The translations under genes were made by a program, and so were the position numbers. A stretch of 64,000 nt of DNA. It comes from Chitinophaga sp. GbtcB8. GTDB lineage: Bacteria > Bacteroidota > Bacteroidia > Chitinophagales > Chitinophagaceae. The DNA is taken from contig NZ_JAGXJN010000004.1 in NCBI RefSeq assembly GCF_019091455.1, positions 1 through 64,000 on the forward strand, read 5' to 3'. Shown one piece after another: positions 44,400 through 52,291 of the stretch. The stretch's first letter is position 1; each line of letters opens with the position of its first letter. The notes below the pieces were generated by a model. The model did no database searches. It was not told the DNA's origin and was given only the letters and a program-made list of their open reading frames with translations.

Positions 44400-44522
44400 A
44401 TGCTCTTATGCATACTCATAGCCCCCGTGCTATTATTTGCCCAGGAATTAAGTAGTCCGATAAAAAAAGCCCTGCAAAAATATGCAGGGCTTTTTGTTAT
44501 GAGTAACCCAATTCGTAATTGA
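44400..44522 (+). pseudogene. Short ORF with signal-peptide-like start (possible gene fragment)
   Basis: A 40-codon plus-strand frame starting MLLCILIAPVLLFAQELSS, which looks like a secretion signal ending in AQ, but the rest runs through the terminator hairpin (44466-44492) and into the right inverted repeat. It is best read as the broken 5' end of a former secreted-protein gene, or as chance. Confidence 0.2.
44466..44492. terminator. Bidirectional terminator
   Basis: Arms AAAGCCCTGCA and TGCAGGGCTTT around AAATA, with extra A and T on either side. On the minus strand it lies 41 bases beyond the SPFH gene stop and is its likely terminator. Confidence 0.88.
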
Positions 44523-44532
44523 CAATTCGTAA

Positions 44533-45471
44533 TTACTTCCTGTTTCCCTGTTCCATCAGCTTATTCATTCCCATCATCTGTTGCATGGTATGGTCCATGC
44601 CTTCAGAAGAACCGTCCAGGAAGATCACGTTGCCCTTGCTGTTTTCGGCAAAGTGTTTAATGGCTTCCGTCCACATGGAGAACAGGATCACGGAAGTATC
44701 CAGGTTGGCCTGCTGCATTTCTTTGGCAGCCATGGTCATACCCTTGGCCACTTCTTCCCGGAACAGCGCCACACCCTGACCGCGCAGCTGGGCAGCCTGC
44801 CGCTCAGCTTCTGCAGCTATTTTAATGGCATTACCATCTGCTTCTGCTGCTTTGGTTTTGGTGATCAGCAAAGCCTGGCCTTCGTTTTCAGCAGCTGCTT
44901 TCAGGTTGTTGGAAGCCACTACCTGCGCCATGGATTTCATAATGGCGTCATCAAAGGTAATGTCGTTCATCTGCAGATCCAGCAGGTGATAACCCCAGCC
45001 TTCCAGCGTTTTGTCGATCTGCTCCTTTACGTTCTCCGTAATTTCCTTGCGCAGGCCCAGCACTTCAGACTGGCGCTTGGTAGCCACAAAACCACGGATA
45101 CTGCCTTCAATAGTGCGGATGAGCGCCTGCATAAAGCTGCGTTCATCCATAAATTTAAAAGCTACGCTTTTAATGGTCTCTTCTTCCTGGTTCCATACGG
45201 CATACAGCAGCATGGCCTTGAAATACACATTCGCCTGGTCAATGGTAATGGCCTGGAACTCCAGCTCCACAGAGCGGTTCTGGATAGAAATGCGTTTAAA
45301 TACCTTTTCAATTATGGGGATCTTGAAGTTTAAACCGGGGCGCATGATACGGCTGTACTTGCCGAAAATAGTAGTAATTGCAATAGTACCTTGCTGGACG
45401 GTTACAAACGACGAAAAGAAAACCCAGAGAATTAAAAGGACAATGATGGTGGTAAATACAATACTCGGCAT
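44533..45471 (-). CDS. SPFH/band 7 (stomatin-like) membrane protein
   Basis: A 312-residue protein with one N-terminal membrane helix (IVFTTIIVLLILWVFFSSFV) and an SPFH domain (FVTVQQGTIAITTIFGKYSR, IQNRSVELEFQAITIDQANV, VYFKAMLLYAVWN, LIRTIEGSIRGFVATK), then a long alanine/glutamate-rich coiled coil (ALLITKTKAAEADGNAIKIA, AAEAERQAAQLRG). These proteins form oligomeric membrane scaffolds, often with NfeD or FtsH partners; none is adjacent here. The methionine-rich tail HTMQQMMGMNKLMEQ is unusual. Confidence 0.9.
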   Translation of the reverse strand: MPSIVFTTIIVLLILWVFFSSFVTVQQGTIAITTIFGKYSRIMRPGLNFKIPIIEKVFKRISIQNRSVELEFQAITIDQANVYFKAMLLYAVWNQEEETIKSVAFKFMDERSFMQALIRTIEGSIRGFVATKRQSEVLGLRKEITENVKEQIDKTLEGWGYHLLDLQMNDITFDDAIMKSMAQVVASNNLKAAAENEGQALLITKTKAAEADGNAIKIAAEAERQAAQLRGQGVALFREEVAKGMTMAAKEMQQANLDTSVILFSMWTEAIKHFAENSKGNVIFLDGSSEGMDHTMQQMMGMNKLMEQGNRK

Positions 45472-45633
45472 ATGCAGGGATTTGGATTTAGAGAATAAAT
45501 ATAACCAAATTGCCGAATATATATGTTAAGGAAAAACAAACAACGGATGAAGGCCTTTTCCTAATGGTTATAGTAAACAGGAATCCCTGATACTATTAAC
45601 ACTCACTAAATTAGTCGTGTTTCTTCTGCGATG

Positions 45634-45655
45634 AAATACCCAAGCTTGGGTATTT
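45634..45655. promoter_or_regulatory. 22-base perfect palindrome
   Basis: A perfect palindrome whose centre is ATACCCAAGCTTGGGTAT. It lies between the LuxR-type regulator (stop 45681) and the SPFH gene (start 45471). The T run exists only on the plus side, whereas both neighbouring genes are on the minus strand, so it does not fit a terminator for the regulator gene. An operator for a dimeric regulator is the better reading. Confidence 0.5.
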
Positions 45656-45680
45656 TTTAAAAAATTTTGTTAATATGTTC

Positions 45681-46388
45681 TTACTGGAACCCGATCTTAC
45701 GGGCAATGGTCACCAGCTCTGTAGTATTCCGCACCTTTAGCTTCAGGCGTATGTTCTTGCGGTGGGTTTCCACCGTATGGCGGCTCAGGTTCAGCTGCTG
45801 GGCAATCTCTTTATTGTTCAAGCCCTTTACGGCCAGCGCCAGCACATCTTTTTCACGAAAGGTGAGCTTATGCAGCAGGCTCTCATTCTGCCGGCGCAGC
45901 ACTTCGCTCATTGCATCGGCCAGCTGGGTATGGGTATCAATGGCCATGGTCAGGTCCAGGAAGGTGCAGATCACATCTTTTACCTCCCCTTTCTCATCAT
46001 GACTGAAAGGAATGGTTAAGCCCACCAGCCAGCGCCAGTCGCGCTGCCCACGGGGCCGCACCCGGGTTACGCCGCCAAAAATATTCTTATTGTTCTGGAA
46101 AGATTCCTGGGCAATACGGGTTATCTCAAAATCATCAGGGTGTATGAATTGCCGGAAAAATTCCAGGCCCAGTGTATGCATTTCCGTTAAAGTGTAACCG
46201 GTAAAGGTTTCCATATATGCATTACACCAGCTTACCTGGCTGTTGCGCTGGTCGGCGGTAAACACCATTGCCGGCACATGATGCAGCATGTTTTCCAGCC
46301 ACTGTACGCGTTCTTTTAATTGCCTGTGCTCCTTCTGCAATGCTGCGGTGGATGGGTTTGGTTTCATGCCAGGGTCTTCAGTCTGCAT
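45681..46388 (-). CDS. PAS domain LuxR-type transcriptional regulator
   Basis: A 235-residue single-component regulator. Residues ~30-145 form a PAS domain (HHVPAMVFTADQRNSQVSWC, YTLTEMHTLGLEFFRQFIHP, then the PAC-like WRWLVGLTIPFSHDEKGEV), and residues ~170-235 a LuxR-type helix-turn-helix (LTFREKDVLALAVKGLNNKE, IAQQLNLSRHTVETHRKNIR). The PAS domain has no obvious cofactor residues. An imperfect palindrome CGTATTAGTATATACG lies 40 bases upstream (46429-46444). It may control the adjacent SPFH gene through the palindrome between them, which is inference. Confidence 0.88.
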   Translation of the reverse strand: MQTEDPGMKPNPSTAALQKEHRQLKERVQWLENMLHHVPAMVFTADQRNSQVSWCNAYMETFTGYTLTEMHTLGLEFFRQFIHPDDFEITRIAQESFQNNKNIFGGVTRVRPRGQRDWRWLVGLTIPFSHDEKGEVKDVICTFLDLTMAIDTHTQLADAMSEVLRRQNESLLHKLTFREKDVLALAVKGLNNKEIAQQLNLSRHTVETHRKNIRLKLKVRNTTELVTIARKIGFQ

Positions 46389-46541
46389 ACGTTAAGTTTT
46401 AAACAAACAATAATGAAACGGGCTCTCACGTATTAGTATATACGAAAAAATATGTATATGAAAAGCTGTTGCAACGCTTATTCTGTAAATTTAAAATAAA
46501 AACCTATATGTGCAAGGTTATTTTGCAGGCGGGTCAATGCC

Positions 46542-46728
46542 GGTCCATAGTCCATAGTCCACTGCCTGTATCAATTGTGCCACAGCTAACATAATGCTGA
46601 GGCACTAATGTTATTTCTGCAATCTTTTGTATTATTTAAACCCCTGTTAACAATCACCTGTAATCCTTTGCACTACTGCCATATGTTGTATGCCATGGAT
46701 ATAGACTATAGACTATGGACTAACTATG
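46542..46728. repeat. Inverted pair of heptad repeats (AGTCCAT / ATGGACT)
   Basis: Three units GGTCCAT, AGTCCAT, AGTCCAC at 46542-46562 face, across about 138 bases, three inverse units ATAGACT, ATAGACT, ATGGACT at 46701-46721. They lie in the 419-base gap between the LuxR-type gene and superoxide dismutase; nothing coding is visible between them. The right block touches the dismutase promoter (TTTG at 46729). Confidence 0.65.
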
Positions 46729-46760
46729 TTTGATTATTCCCCTATTAGGCAGTAAATTTG
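46729..46760 (+). promoter_or_regulatory. Promoter of superoxide dismutase gene
   Basis: TTTG (46729-46732), 20 bases, TAAATTTG (46753-46760), a full match to the -7 consensus TAnnTTTG. The transcript would start about 40 bases before the ATG at 46808. Confidence 0.7.
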
Positions 46761-46807
46761 AAACCCGTAAAATTTATACTTATTCATTAACCATAAAAAA
46801 TCAAGTT

Positions 46808-47419
46808 ATGGCATTTACACTTCCGAGCTTACCATATGCAACCGACGCATTGGAACCGCATATTGATAAAACCACCATGGAAATTCACCATGGCAAACAC
46901 CATCAGGCTTATGTAGATAACCTGAATAAAGCCGTTGCCGGTACTGAGCATGAAAATAAATCACTGGATGAGCTGGTAGCCAGCGCCGGTAAAATAAGCC
47001 CTGCTGTACGCAACAATGGCGGCGGTCACTGGAACCACAGCTTCTTCTGGCAGATCCTGGGCCCCAATGCAGGCGGCGAGCCTAAAGGCGCACTGGCCGA
47101 AGCTATTAAAAGCACCTTTGGCTCTTTTGATGAGTTCAAAGAAAAGCTGAACGCTGCCGGCGCTACCCGCTTTGGTTCTGGCTGGGCCTGGTTAATTGTA
47201 AAGGATGGCAAACTGGAAGTAACTTCTACCCCCAACCAGGACAATCCCCTGATGGATGTGGCTGAAGTTAAAGGCACTCCTGTTTTAGGTGTGGACGTAT
47301 GGGAACATGCTTACTACCTGAAATATCAGAACCGCCGCCCGGAATACCTGAAAGCATTCTGGAATGCTGTTAACTGGGATGCCGTTAGCAAAAACTATGA
47401 TGCAGCGGTGAAAAAATAG
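46808..47419 (+). CDS. Superoxide dismutase, Fe/Mn family
   Basis: Converts superoxide to hydrogen peroxide and oxygen. Started at 46808 it has 203 residues, the usual cytosolic length, beginning [20 protein letters not shown]. Metal ligands lie in [29 protein letters not shown] and [13 protein letters not shown]; the glycine-rich GGGHWNH suits the Fe/Mn family. The frame is open 26 codons upstream, but those residues are not family-like and include the promoter's downstream region. Strong own promoter and bidirectional terminator; a single-gene unit. Confidence 0.96.
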   Translation: MAFTLPSLPYATDALEPHIDKTTMEIHHGKHHQAYVDNLNKAVAGTEHENKSLDELVASAGKISPAVRNNGGGHWNHSFFWQILGPNAGGEPKGALAEAIKSTFGSFDEFKEKLNAAGATRFGSGWAWLIVKDGKLEVTSTPNQDNPLMDVAEVKGTPVLGVDVWEHAYYLKYQNRRPEYLKAFWNAVNWDAVSKNYDAAVKK

Positions 47420-47440
47420 TCACCAGCTACCTATAACAAA

Positions 47441-47468
47441 AAAGCATCTCATGTACGTGAGATGCTTT
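47441..47468. terminator. Bidirectional terminator between sod and DUF1080 gene
   Basis: AAAGCATCTCA, a short TGTACG loop, TGAGATGCTTT, with extra A and T. It separates two convergent genes and ends both. Confidence 0.9.
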
Positions 47469-47488
47469 TTTTATGTAGTAAGTGCTGA

Positions 47489-48286
47489 TTACTTCAGCTC
47501 TTTGATCTTTACATTCTTAAACCAAATTTCGCTGCCATGGTCCTGCAGGTCTATATGGCCCTTTTTGGTAGCGCCATATCCCTTGGCATCTTTCCATTTA
47601 CCGGTTTCCTTGGCTTTCTTCCACTCCGGTGAGCCAATAGTATATTCAGCTGTTTTTTGCCCGTTCAGCCAGTGTTCCACATGCCCCTTATTTACAGTAA
47701 TGCGGGCCTGGTTCCATTCGCCAATGGGTTTTGCAGCAGCTACCAGCGGATCGCCCATAGCGTAGTTAGCGCCGGTCTTTTGCCAGCCTTCCAGCTTTTC
47801 AGGGAAGTTCTCATCATCTATCAATTGATATTCCGGGCCGCTCTTATACGCTGCATCAAATTCTTCTGATGCCAGGTAAATGATGCCGCTGTTGCCTTTA
47901 GGAGCCAGCTTCCAGTCGGCCTGCAGCTCAAAATTATCATAGGTGCCATCGGAAGTAAGATCGGCCCTTTTATCACTTTTATCTTTTTCGCTGCCCAGGC
48001 AATGCAGGGTACCATTTTCTGCTACCCAGCTATTGGAGGTTTTGCCCTTGTAAATATGCCAGCCATCCAGGTTCTGCCCGTTAAACAACAATTTCCAGCC
48101 ATCTGCTTTTTCAGCATCGGTTAATACATTGGCCGGCGCCGTATCTGCAGTAGAGGCAGTAGCAGCTGCGGTTGTATCAGCGCTCACAGTGGTGGAATCG
48201 GTGCTGCTTTCCGGGGTAGATGCATTACCGCATGCCATTGCAGCAACGGTTAACACAGATAAAGCCGGAACAAATAATTTTCTCAT
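47489..48286 (-). CDS. DUF1080 (3-keto-disaccharide hydrolase type) lipoprotein
   Basis: A 265-residue lipoprotein (LTVAAMACGNAS lipobox) with a Ser/Thr/Ala-rich linker to residue ~50 and a DUF1080 jelly-roll domain: GWKLLFNGQNLDGWHIYKG, WVAENGTLHCLG, FELQADWKLAPKGNSGIIYL, PEYQLIDDENFPE, GHVEHWLNGQKTAEY and HIDLQDHGSEIWFKNVKIKEL. Proteins of this family hydrolyse 3-keto-glycosides after oxidation by a Gfo/Idh enzyme, and exactly such a gene lies 12 bases upstream. It is the last gene of the sigma/FecR/SusCD locus. Confidence 0.88.
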   Translation of the reverse strand: MRKLFVPALSVLTVAAMACGNASTPESSTDSTTVSADTTAAATASTADTAPANVLTDAEKADGWKLLFNGQNLDGWHIYKGKTSNSWVAENGTLHCLGSEKDKSDKRADLTSDGTYDNFELQADWKLAPKGNSGIIYLASEEFDAAYKSGPEYQLIDDENFPEKLEGWQKTGANYAMGDPLVAAAKPIGEWNQARITVNKGHVEHWLNGQKTAEYTIGSPEWKKAKETGKWKDAKGYGATKKGHIDLQDHGSEIWFKNVKIKELK

Positions 48287-48298
48287 GATCAGTATTTT

Positions 48299-49693
48299 TT
48301 ACTTGTTTATCAATTTCAGTTCTTTCGGGTCCCATCCAATAATTTTATTCTGGAAATAGCTGTCGTTACACAGCAATGCCGGTGCGGCTGCACGGTAGCC
48401 GAACAGCGCATCTTCATGCACCTTACCACCGGTACGCATAGCATTGAACAGGTTATAGAAGTGATCAAAATGCGCGCCTTTATAACCTGCATCCGCTACA
48501 TACTCCAGCTTCTCAGGCGGCAGCATGCTTTTCCGGTCATACACATATTGCCGGCCGTTAGCATTAGCAGCGCCTTCCGTTTTTTTACTTTTCAGTAAAG
48601 GATCTTCCTCATCTCCTTTGTTCCGCAGCAGGGTTACCTTATCCCACTCTACCGTCATAGAACCTTCACTGCCTACCATGCGCAGGTAGTTGGTGCCGCC
48701 GGTACCATCCACAAAGTTCACCCGCAACGACAGGTTAAATGCAGGATGTGCCGCTGTTTCCGGGTAATCGAACATACCCAGCATAATGTCCGGCACCTCA
48801 CGGCCATCGTTCCAGTAACGCAGCCCCCCGGTAGCCATTACTTTATTGGGCCCTATGGAACCGGTTACAAAGTGCAGGCTGGAGAACAGGTGCACAAACA
48901 GGTCGCCGGAAACACCGGTGCCATAATCTCTATAATTACGCCAGCGGAAGAAACGCAGCGGGTCAAATTCACGTTTAGGCGCATGCAGCAGGTAAGTTTC
49001 CCAATCCACTGTTTTAGGCGATGCATCTGCCGGTATGGGGTACTGCCAGGCGCCCTGTGGCGACATACGCGCCCAAAAACCTTCTGCGTAGTTCAGCTTA
49101 CCAATAGCGCCGTCTTTCAGCAGCTGCCGGGCTTTTTCATTACCCAGTGAGCTCATGCCCTGGCTGCCTACCTGGTACACTACCTTACCGTTCTTTTGCT
49201 GTGCTTCCACCACGGCAGGGCCTTCGCCAATCTCATGTACCATGGGCTTTTCACAGTACACGGATTTGCCTTTGTTCATGGCAGCCACCGAAATATCCTT
49301 ATGCCAGAAATCAGGCGTAGCAATGATCACGGCATCCACATCCTTACGTTCCAGTATCTCTTTGTAATCACGGGTAGTATAAATATCATTACCCCATTTC
49401 TTTTTAGCATCCGCCAAACGGCCGTCGTACAGGTCACAGGCTGCAATTAATTTTACGCCCGGCACCGTAATAGCCGTATTGGTATCGGCAGAGCCCATAC
49501 CACCCGCGCCTATCAGCGCAATCTGGATCTGGTCATTAGCACTGTATTTTTCGCCTATGCGTGACAGTGATTCCAGGTTACGCTTTCTATCTGCAGCAGT
49601 AATAATGTTTGGGAACAGGGAAGCGCCTACTACTCCTTTGGCTAACTTACTGATAAACCCTCTGCGGGAATTTTCCATCGAATTTTCAGACAT
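48299..49693 (-). CDS. Gfo/Idh/MocA family oxidoreductase, Tat-exported
   Basis: A 464-residue NAD(P)-dependent sugar or cyclitol oxidoreductase with a twin-arginine signal (NSRRGFISKLAKGVVGASLF). The Rossmann domain starts IQIALIGAGGMGSADTN; the family EKP motif is in GKSVYCEKPMVHEIGEGP and the C-terminal domain contains YGTGVSGDLFVHLFSSLHFV. Export with a bound nucleotide is usual for this Tat group. With DUF1080 it would oxidise C3 of a glycoside and prepare it for cleavage. Part of the minus-strand utilisation locus. Confidence 0.92.
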   Translation of the reverse strand: MSENSMENSRRGFISKLAKGVVGASLFPNIITAADRKRNLESLSRIGEKYSANDQIQIALIGAGGMGSADTNTAITVPGVKLIAACDLYDGRLADAKKKWGNDIYTTRDYKEILERKDVDAVIIATPDFWHKDISVAAMNKGKSVYCEKPMVHEIGEGPAVVEAQQKNGKVVYQVGSQGMSSLGNEKARQLLKDGAIGKLNYAEGFWARMSPQGAWQYPIPADASPKTVDWETYLLHAPKREFDPLRFFRWRNYRDYGTGVSGDLFVHLFSSLHFVTGSIGPNKVMATGGLRYWNDGREVPDIMLGMFDYPETAAHPAFNLSLRVNFVDGTGGTNYLRMVGSEGSMTVEWDKVTLLRNKGDEEDPLLKSKKTEGAANANGRQYVYDRKSMLPPEKLEYVADAGYKGAHFDHFYNLFNAMRTGGKVHEDALFGYRAAAPALLCNDSYFQNKIIGWDPKELKLINK

Positions 49694-49780
49694 GTTTTTC
49701 CGGTTTGATGTTAGATAACGTGATTTGGTTGACAGAAGGCTTTTAATTTATGACTTAAATGCGGGAAATCATAATTTAAT

Positions 49781-50602
49781 TCATTGCAACAGCACCAGCT
49801 TAACCGCTACGGGTAAGTGGTCCGATGCATAGCGTTCCGGTATCACGGTATGTTCTATTACATGAAAAGCCTTTGCCGGGGCATAGGCTACCAGGTCTAT
49901 GGTACGGTTAGGCGCATCCACCGGGATGGTGAACGGGCAGTCATCGCAGGTGCGGGTAAAGGCGCTGTCCAGCACCTGTATGGCAGCGCTGCCCGGCTTA
50001 GCATTAAAATCACCGGCCAGTATTACCGGCATACCTGCCTGGCCCAGTAAGCGGCTTATTTCACGCATTTGTAACAAGCGGTCAGTATCCGGTTTTAATA
50101 CATCCAGGTGTGTGCTGGCCATCATTACACGCCGGCCGTTCTTCAGCTTTACTGTAACCGTACATAAGGCACGCGGCTCCCCTTTGGAACCCGGGGCTGA
50201 TGGCAGCTGATAAGCATGCCCCTCCTGTATGGGATAGCGGGATAATACGGCAATGCCATACTCACCGCCATCATAAGGTATACCTTTCGCAAACTGTGCG
50301 TGCATGCCGGTTTTGGCTGCCAGCACTTCCGCCTCATGCACATCGCGGCCGGAGCGGCCGGTATGTACATCCACTTCCTGCAAAGCCACAAGATCAGGAT
50401 GCTGTCGGTTAATAACAGCGGCAATAGCATCCAGGTCTATTACATCTTTCTTAGACGGCGGGTTTGCATGATGAATATTGTAGGTTAATACCTTAATGGT
50501 ATCAGCCGGCATGGTTTCCGTTCCTGTAGCAGTTTTGTTAGTGCTGCACGCAGCCAGCAAAATGCACAGGTTTATTATTATACAATACTTCATAATACTC
50601 AT
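49781..50602 (-). CDS. Endonuclease/exonuclease/phosphatase (EEP) family lipoprotein
   Basis: A 273-residue lipoprotein (INLCILLAACSTNK) of the DNase I-like EEP superfamily. Motifs: LTYNIHHANPPSKKDVIDL, DLVALQEVDVHTGRSG (catalytic Glu), MMASTHLDV, VILAGDFNAKPGS (Asp-Asn) and ERYASDHLPVAVKL (Asp-His). All active-site residues are present. Related exported members are sphingomyelinases, inositol phosphatases or nucleases. It sits between susD (7 bases upstream) and the Gfo/Idh gene (87 bases downstream), so it probably cleaves a phosphodiester or phosphomonoester in the imported substrate. Confidence 0.88.
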   Translation of the reverse strand: MSIMKYCIIINLCILLAACSTNKTATGTETMPADTIKVLTYNIHHANPPSKKDVIDLDAIAAVINRQHPDLVALQEVDVHTGRSGRDVHEAEVLAAKTGMHAQFAKGIPYDGGEYGIAVLSRYPIQEGHAYQLPSAPGSKGEPRALCTVTVKLKNGRRVMMASTHLDVLKPDTDRLLQMREISRLLGQAGMPVILAGDFNAKPGSAAIQVLDSAFTRTCDDCPFTIPVDAPNRTIDLVAYAPAKAFHVIEHTVIPERYASDHLPVAVKLVLLQ

Positions 50603-50609
50603 TCAAAAT

Positions 50610-52283
50610 TTACTCCCATCCTGTATTCTGCCCCAGCTCAGCATTCCGCTGGAATTGTGTTAAGGGTATAGGCCACAGGTAATTCTTAGGATCAACAAAA
50701 CGGCGGCCCGTATTCACGATCATGTAACCATTTGCATCTACCGGCACGCTGGCTACATACTGCTGCATATAGCTGGGTACAAAGGCTTTTTTCATGCCTT
50801 TTACATCTGCGGCCAGCAGACTGCCCTGTTTCCAGCGCAGCAGGTCAAAGTAGCGCTGCCCTTCCAGCGCCAGCTCTACGCGGCGCTCCCGGCGTATTTC
50901 AGTGCGCAGGTCCATGCCCCAGGCGCCCAGCTCCGCAATGATCATGTGGTGCATGCCTACACGGTCGCGGAGCTTGTTGATGGTTATATCCAGGTCGGCC
51001 TGGGTAAGCTTGCCCTGCATTTCACGTGCTTCTGCATAGTTCAGCAATACTTCTGCCAACCGCATAATGTGAATGTCGTTCGGGTCTTTGTTGTAGGTAG
51101 CCACTGCAGATACCGTTACATACTTGGTAAAGTAGTAACCGGTAGCAGTTACGCTGCCTTTTTTATCTGAATTGAATTTTGGCAGGTTAAAAATGTCGGA
51201 AGGGTTGGCATCCTGGTCGCCATCATCCTTACCACCCCAGCTGCCGCCAGGCGCCAGTATGGTCTGCGGCATGCGCGGGTCGCGGTTCTGAAACACATCT
51301 CCATAGGCCTGCTGCGCACCTTCATTGTATAACGGCGATTTTTCAATGGGCATACCATCGGTACACAAATAGGCATCCACCAGTGATTTGGTAGGGCAAA
51401 AGCGGGAGGTTTGATCCGGCACCTGGCATTCCCGGCTCATGTTGTGCATAGATACATCTATGAGGTACAACCTGGCCAGTATGGTTTCCTTATTAGCGCC
51501 TGCGCTTAGCTTGCCTTTCTGGGTGAACAGCTCATTATAACTATTAGTACCACCGGCTGTGTACAACTGGTATATGTTCAGGTCCATGACTGCTTTGGCA
51601 GCTGCTTCTGCTACATCATACTTGCCATAGAACAGCGCCACGCGCGATTTCCAGCCCAGTGCAGCGCCTTTGGTAATACGGCCCAGGTCTGCGGCGGCGT
51701 AGGTGGCCGGCAACTCTGTGGCAGCAGAATCCAGCTGCTGTAATATAAAATCCGCCACCTGCGCACGCGGTGTGCGGGGGCCGTACACTATATCATCGCC
51801 AATGTTCAGGGTATTGGTCACCAGTGGTATGTCACCGTAAAAAAAGCTCAGGTAGCTGTACAGGAAAGCGCGCAGAAAACGCACCTCACCGGCATACTGG
51901 TTCATTTTTGCCTGCTGAATGCCGGTGGCCTTCTGATAGTTTTCTAAAAAGTGATTACAGCGGCGTATGCCTTTATACTGGTTCACCCACTCTGAATTAA
52001 CCGTACCCAGGGTAAAATCAAAATTGCCGGTGGAAATGGCCAGGTAATCAGTCATGGGCGGGTATACCGTATTATCGCCCATGTTCTCCATATCCACTAC
52101 GTTCTTACCTTTCAGGTAGTCGTAGCAGGCGTTCACGGCCAGCTTCAGCTGTCCTTCTGTTTTCCAGAACTCATCGTTGGGAATAGCATCCAGCGCGCCG
52201 CGGTCCAGGAAATCTTTGGAGCAGCCGGCAAAAAAACAAACAGCTGTTATGCACAGGGCTATACGTAATATATGTTGCTGCAT
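50610..52283 (-). CDS. SusD/RagB family outer-membrane lipoprotein
   Basis: The surface glycan-binding partner of the SusC transporter. The 557 residues start with a lipoprotein signal (LCITAVCFFAGCSKDFLDRG) and show typical SusD features: IPNDEFWKTEGQLKLAVNACY, the TPR-like helices (KGIRRCNHFLENYQKATG, YAGEVRFLRAFLYSYLSFFY), the IHIMRLAEVLLNYAEA segment, REMQGK and RERRVELALEGQRYFDLLRWK, ending NYLWPIPLTQFQRN. It is 8 bases downstream of susC. Confidence 0.94.
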   Translation of the reverse strand: MQQHILRIALCITAVCFFAGCSKDFLDRGALDAIPNDEFWKTEGQLKLAVNACYDYLKGKNVVDMENMGDNTVYPPMTDYLAISTGNFDFTLGTVNSEWVNQYKGIRRCNHFLENYQKATGIQQAKMNQYAGEVRFLRAFLYSYLSFFYGDIPLVTNTLNIGDDIVYGPRTPRAQVADFILQQLDSAATELPATYAAADLGRITKGAALGWKSRVALFYGKYDVAEAAAKAVMDLNIYQLYTAGGTNSYNELFTQKGKLSAGANKETILARLYLIDVSMHNMSRECQVPDQTSRFCPTKSLVDAYLCTDGMPIEKSPLYNEGAQQAYGDVFQNRDPRMPQTILAPGGSWGGKDDGDQDANPSDIFNLPKFNSDKKGSVTATGYYFTKYVTVSAVATYNKDPNDIHIMRLAEVLLNYAEAREMQGKLTQADLDITINKLRDRVGMHHMIIAELGAWGMDLRTEIRRERRVELALEGQRYFDLLRWKQGSLLAADVKGMKKAFVPSYMQQYVASVPVDANGYMIVNTGRRFVDPKNYLWPIPLTQFQRNAELGQNTGWE

Positions 52284-52291
52284 GGCAGTGG

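Larger units (their letters stand above)
43762..44535. repeat. Candidate non-autonomous element bounded by 23-base inverted repeats
   Basis: The block TAATTAC-GAATTAT-CAATTAC-GA at 43762-43784 recurs inverted at the right end (within 44510-44535) with 22 of 23 bases identical. Between them are about 725 bases with no credible protein gene: overlapping minus-strand frames at 44009-44297 are poor in protein features. The interior holds GC-rich mini-hairpins (for example around 43812-43826), a 17-base nested inverted repeat and a terminator near the right end. The left block lies directly after tadA and the right block ends inside the stop region of the SPFH gene (stop at 44533). It may be a MITE-like element or a decayed region; target duplication is not evident. 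Confidence 0.45.

Noticed and set aside
46730..46807. 26-codon N-terminal extension of superoxide dismutase
   Set aside because: It overlaps the promoter's -7 box and start region; the dismutase family begins at the ATG at 46808.
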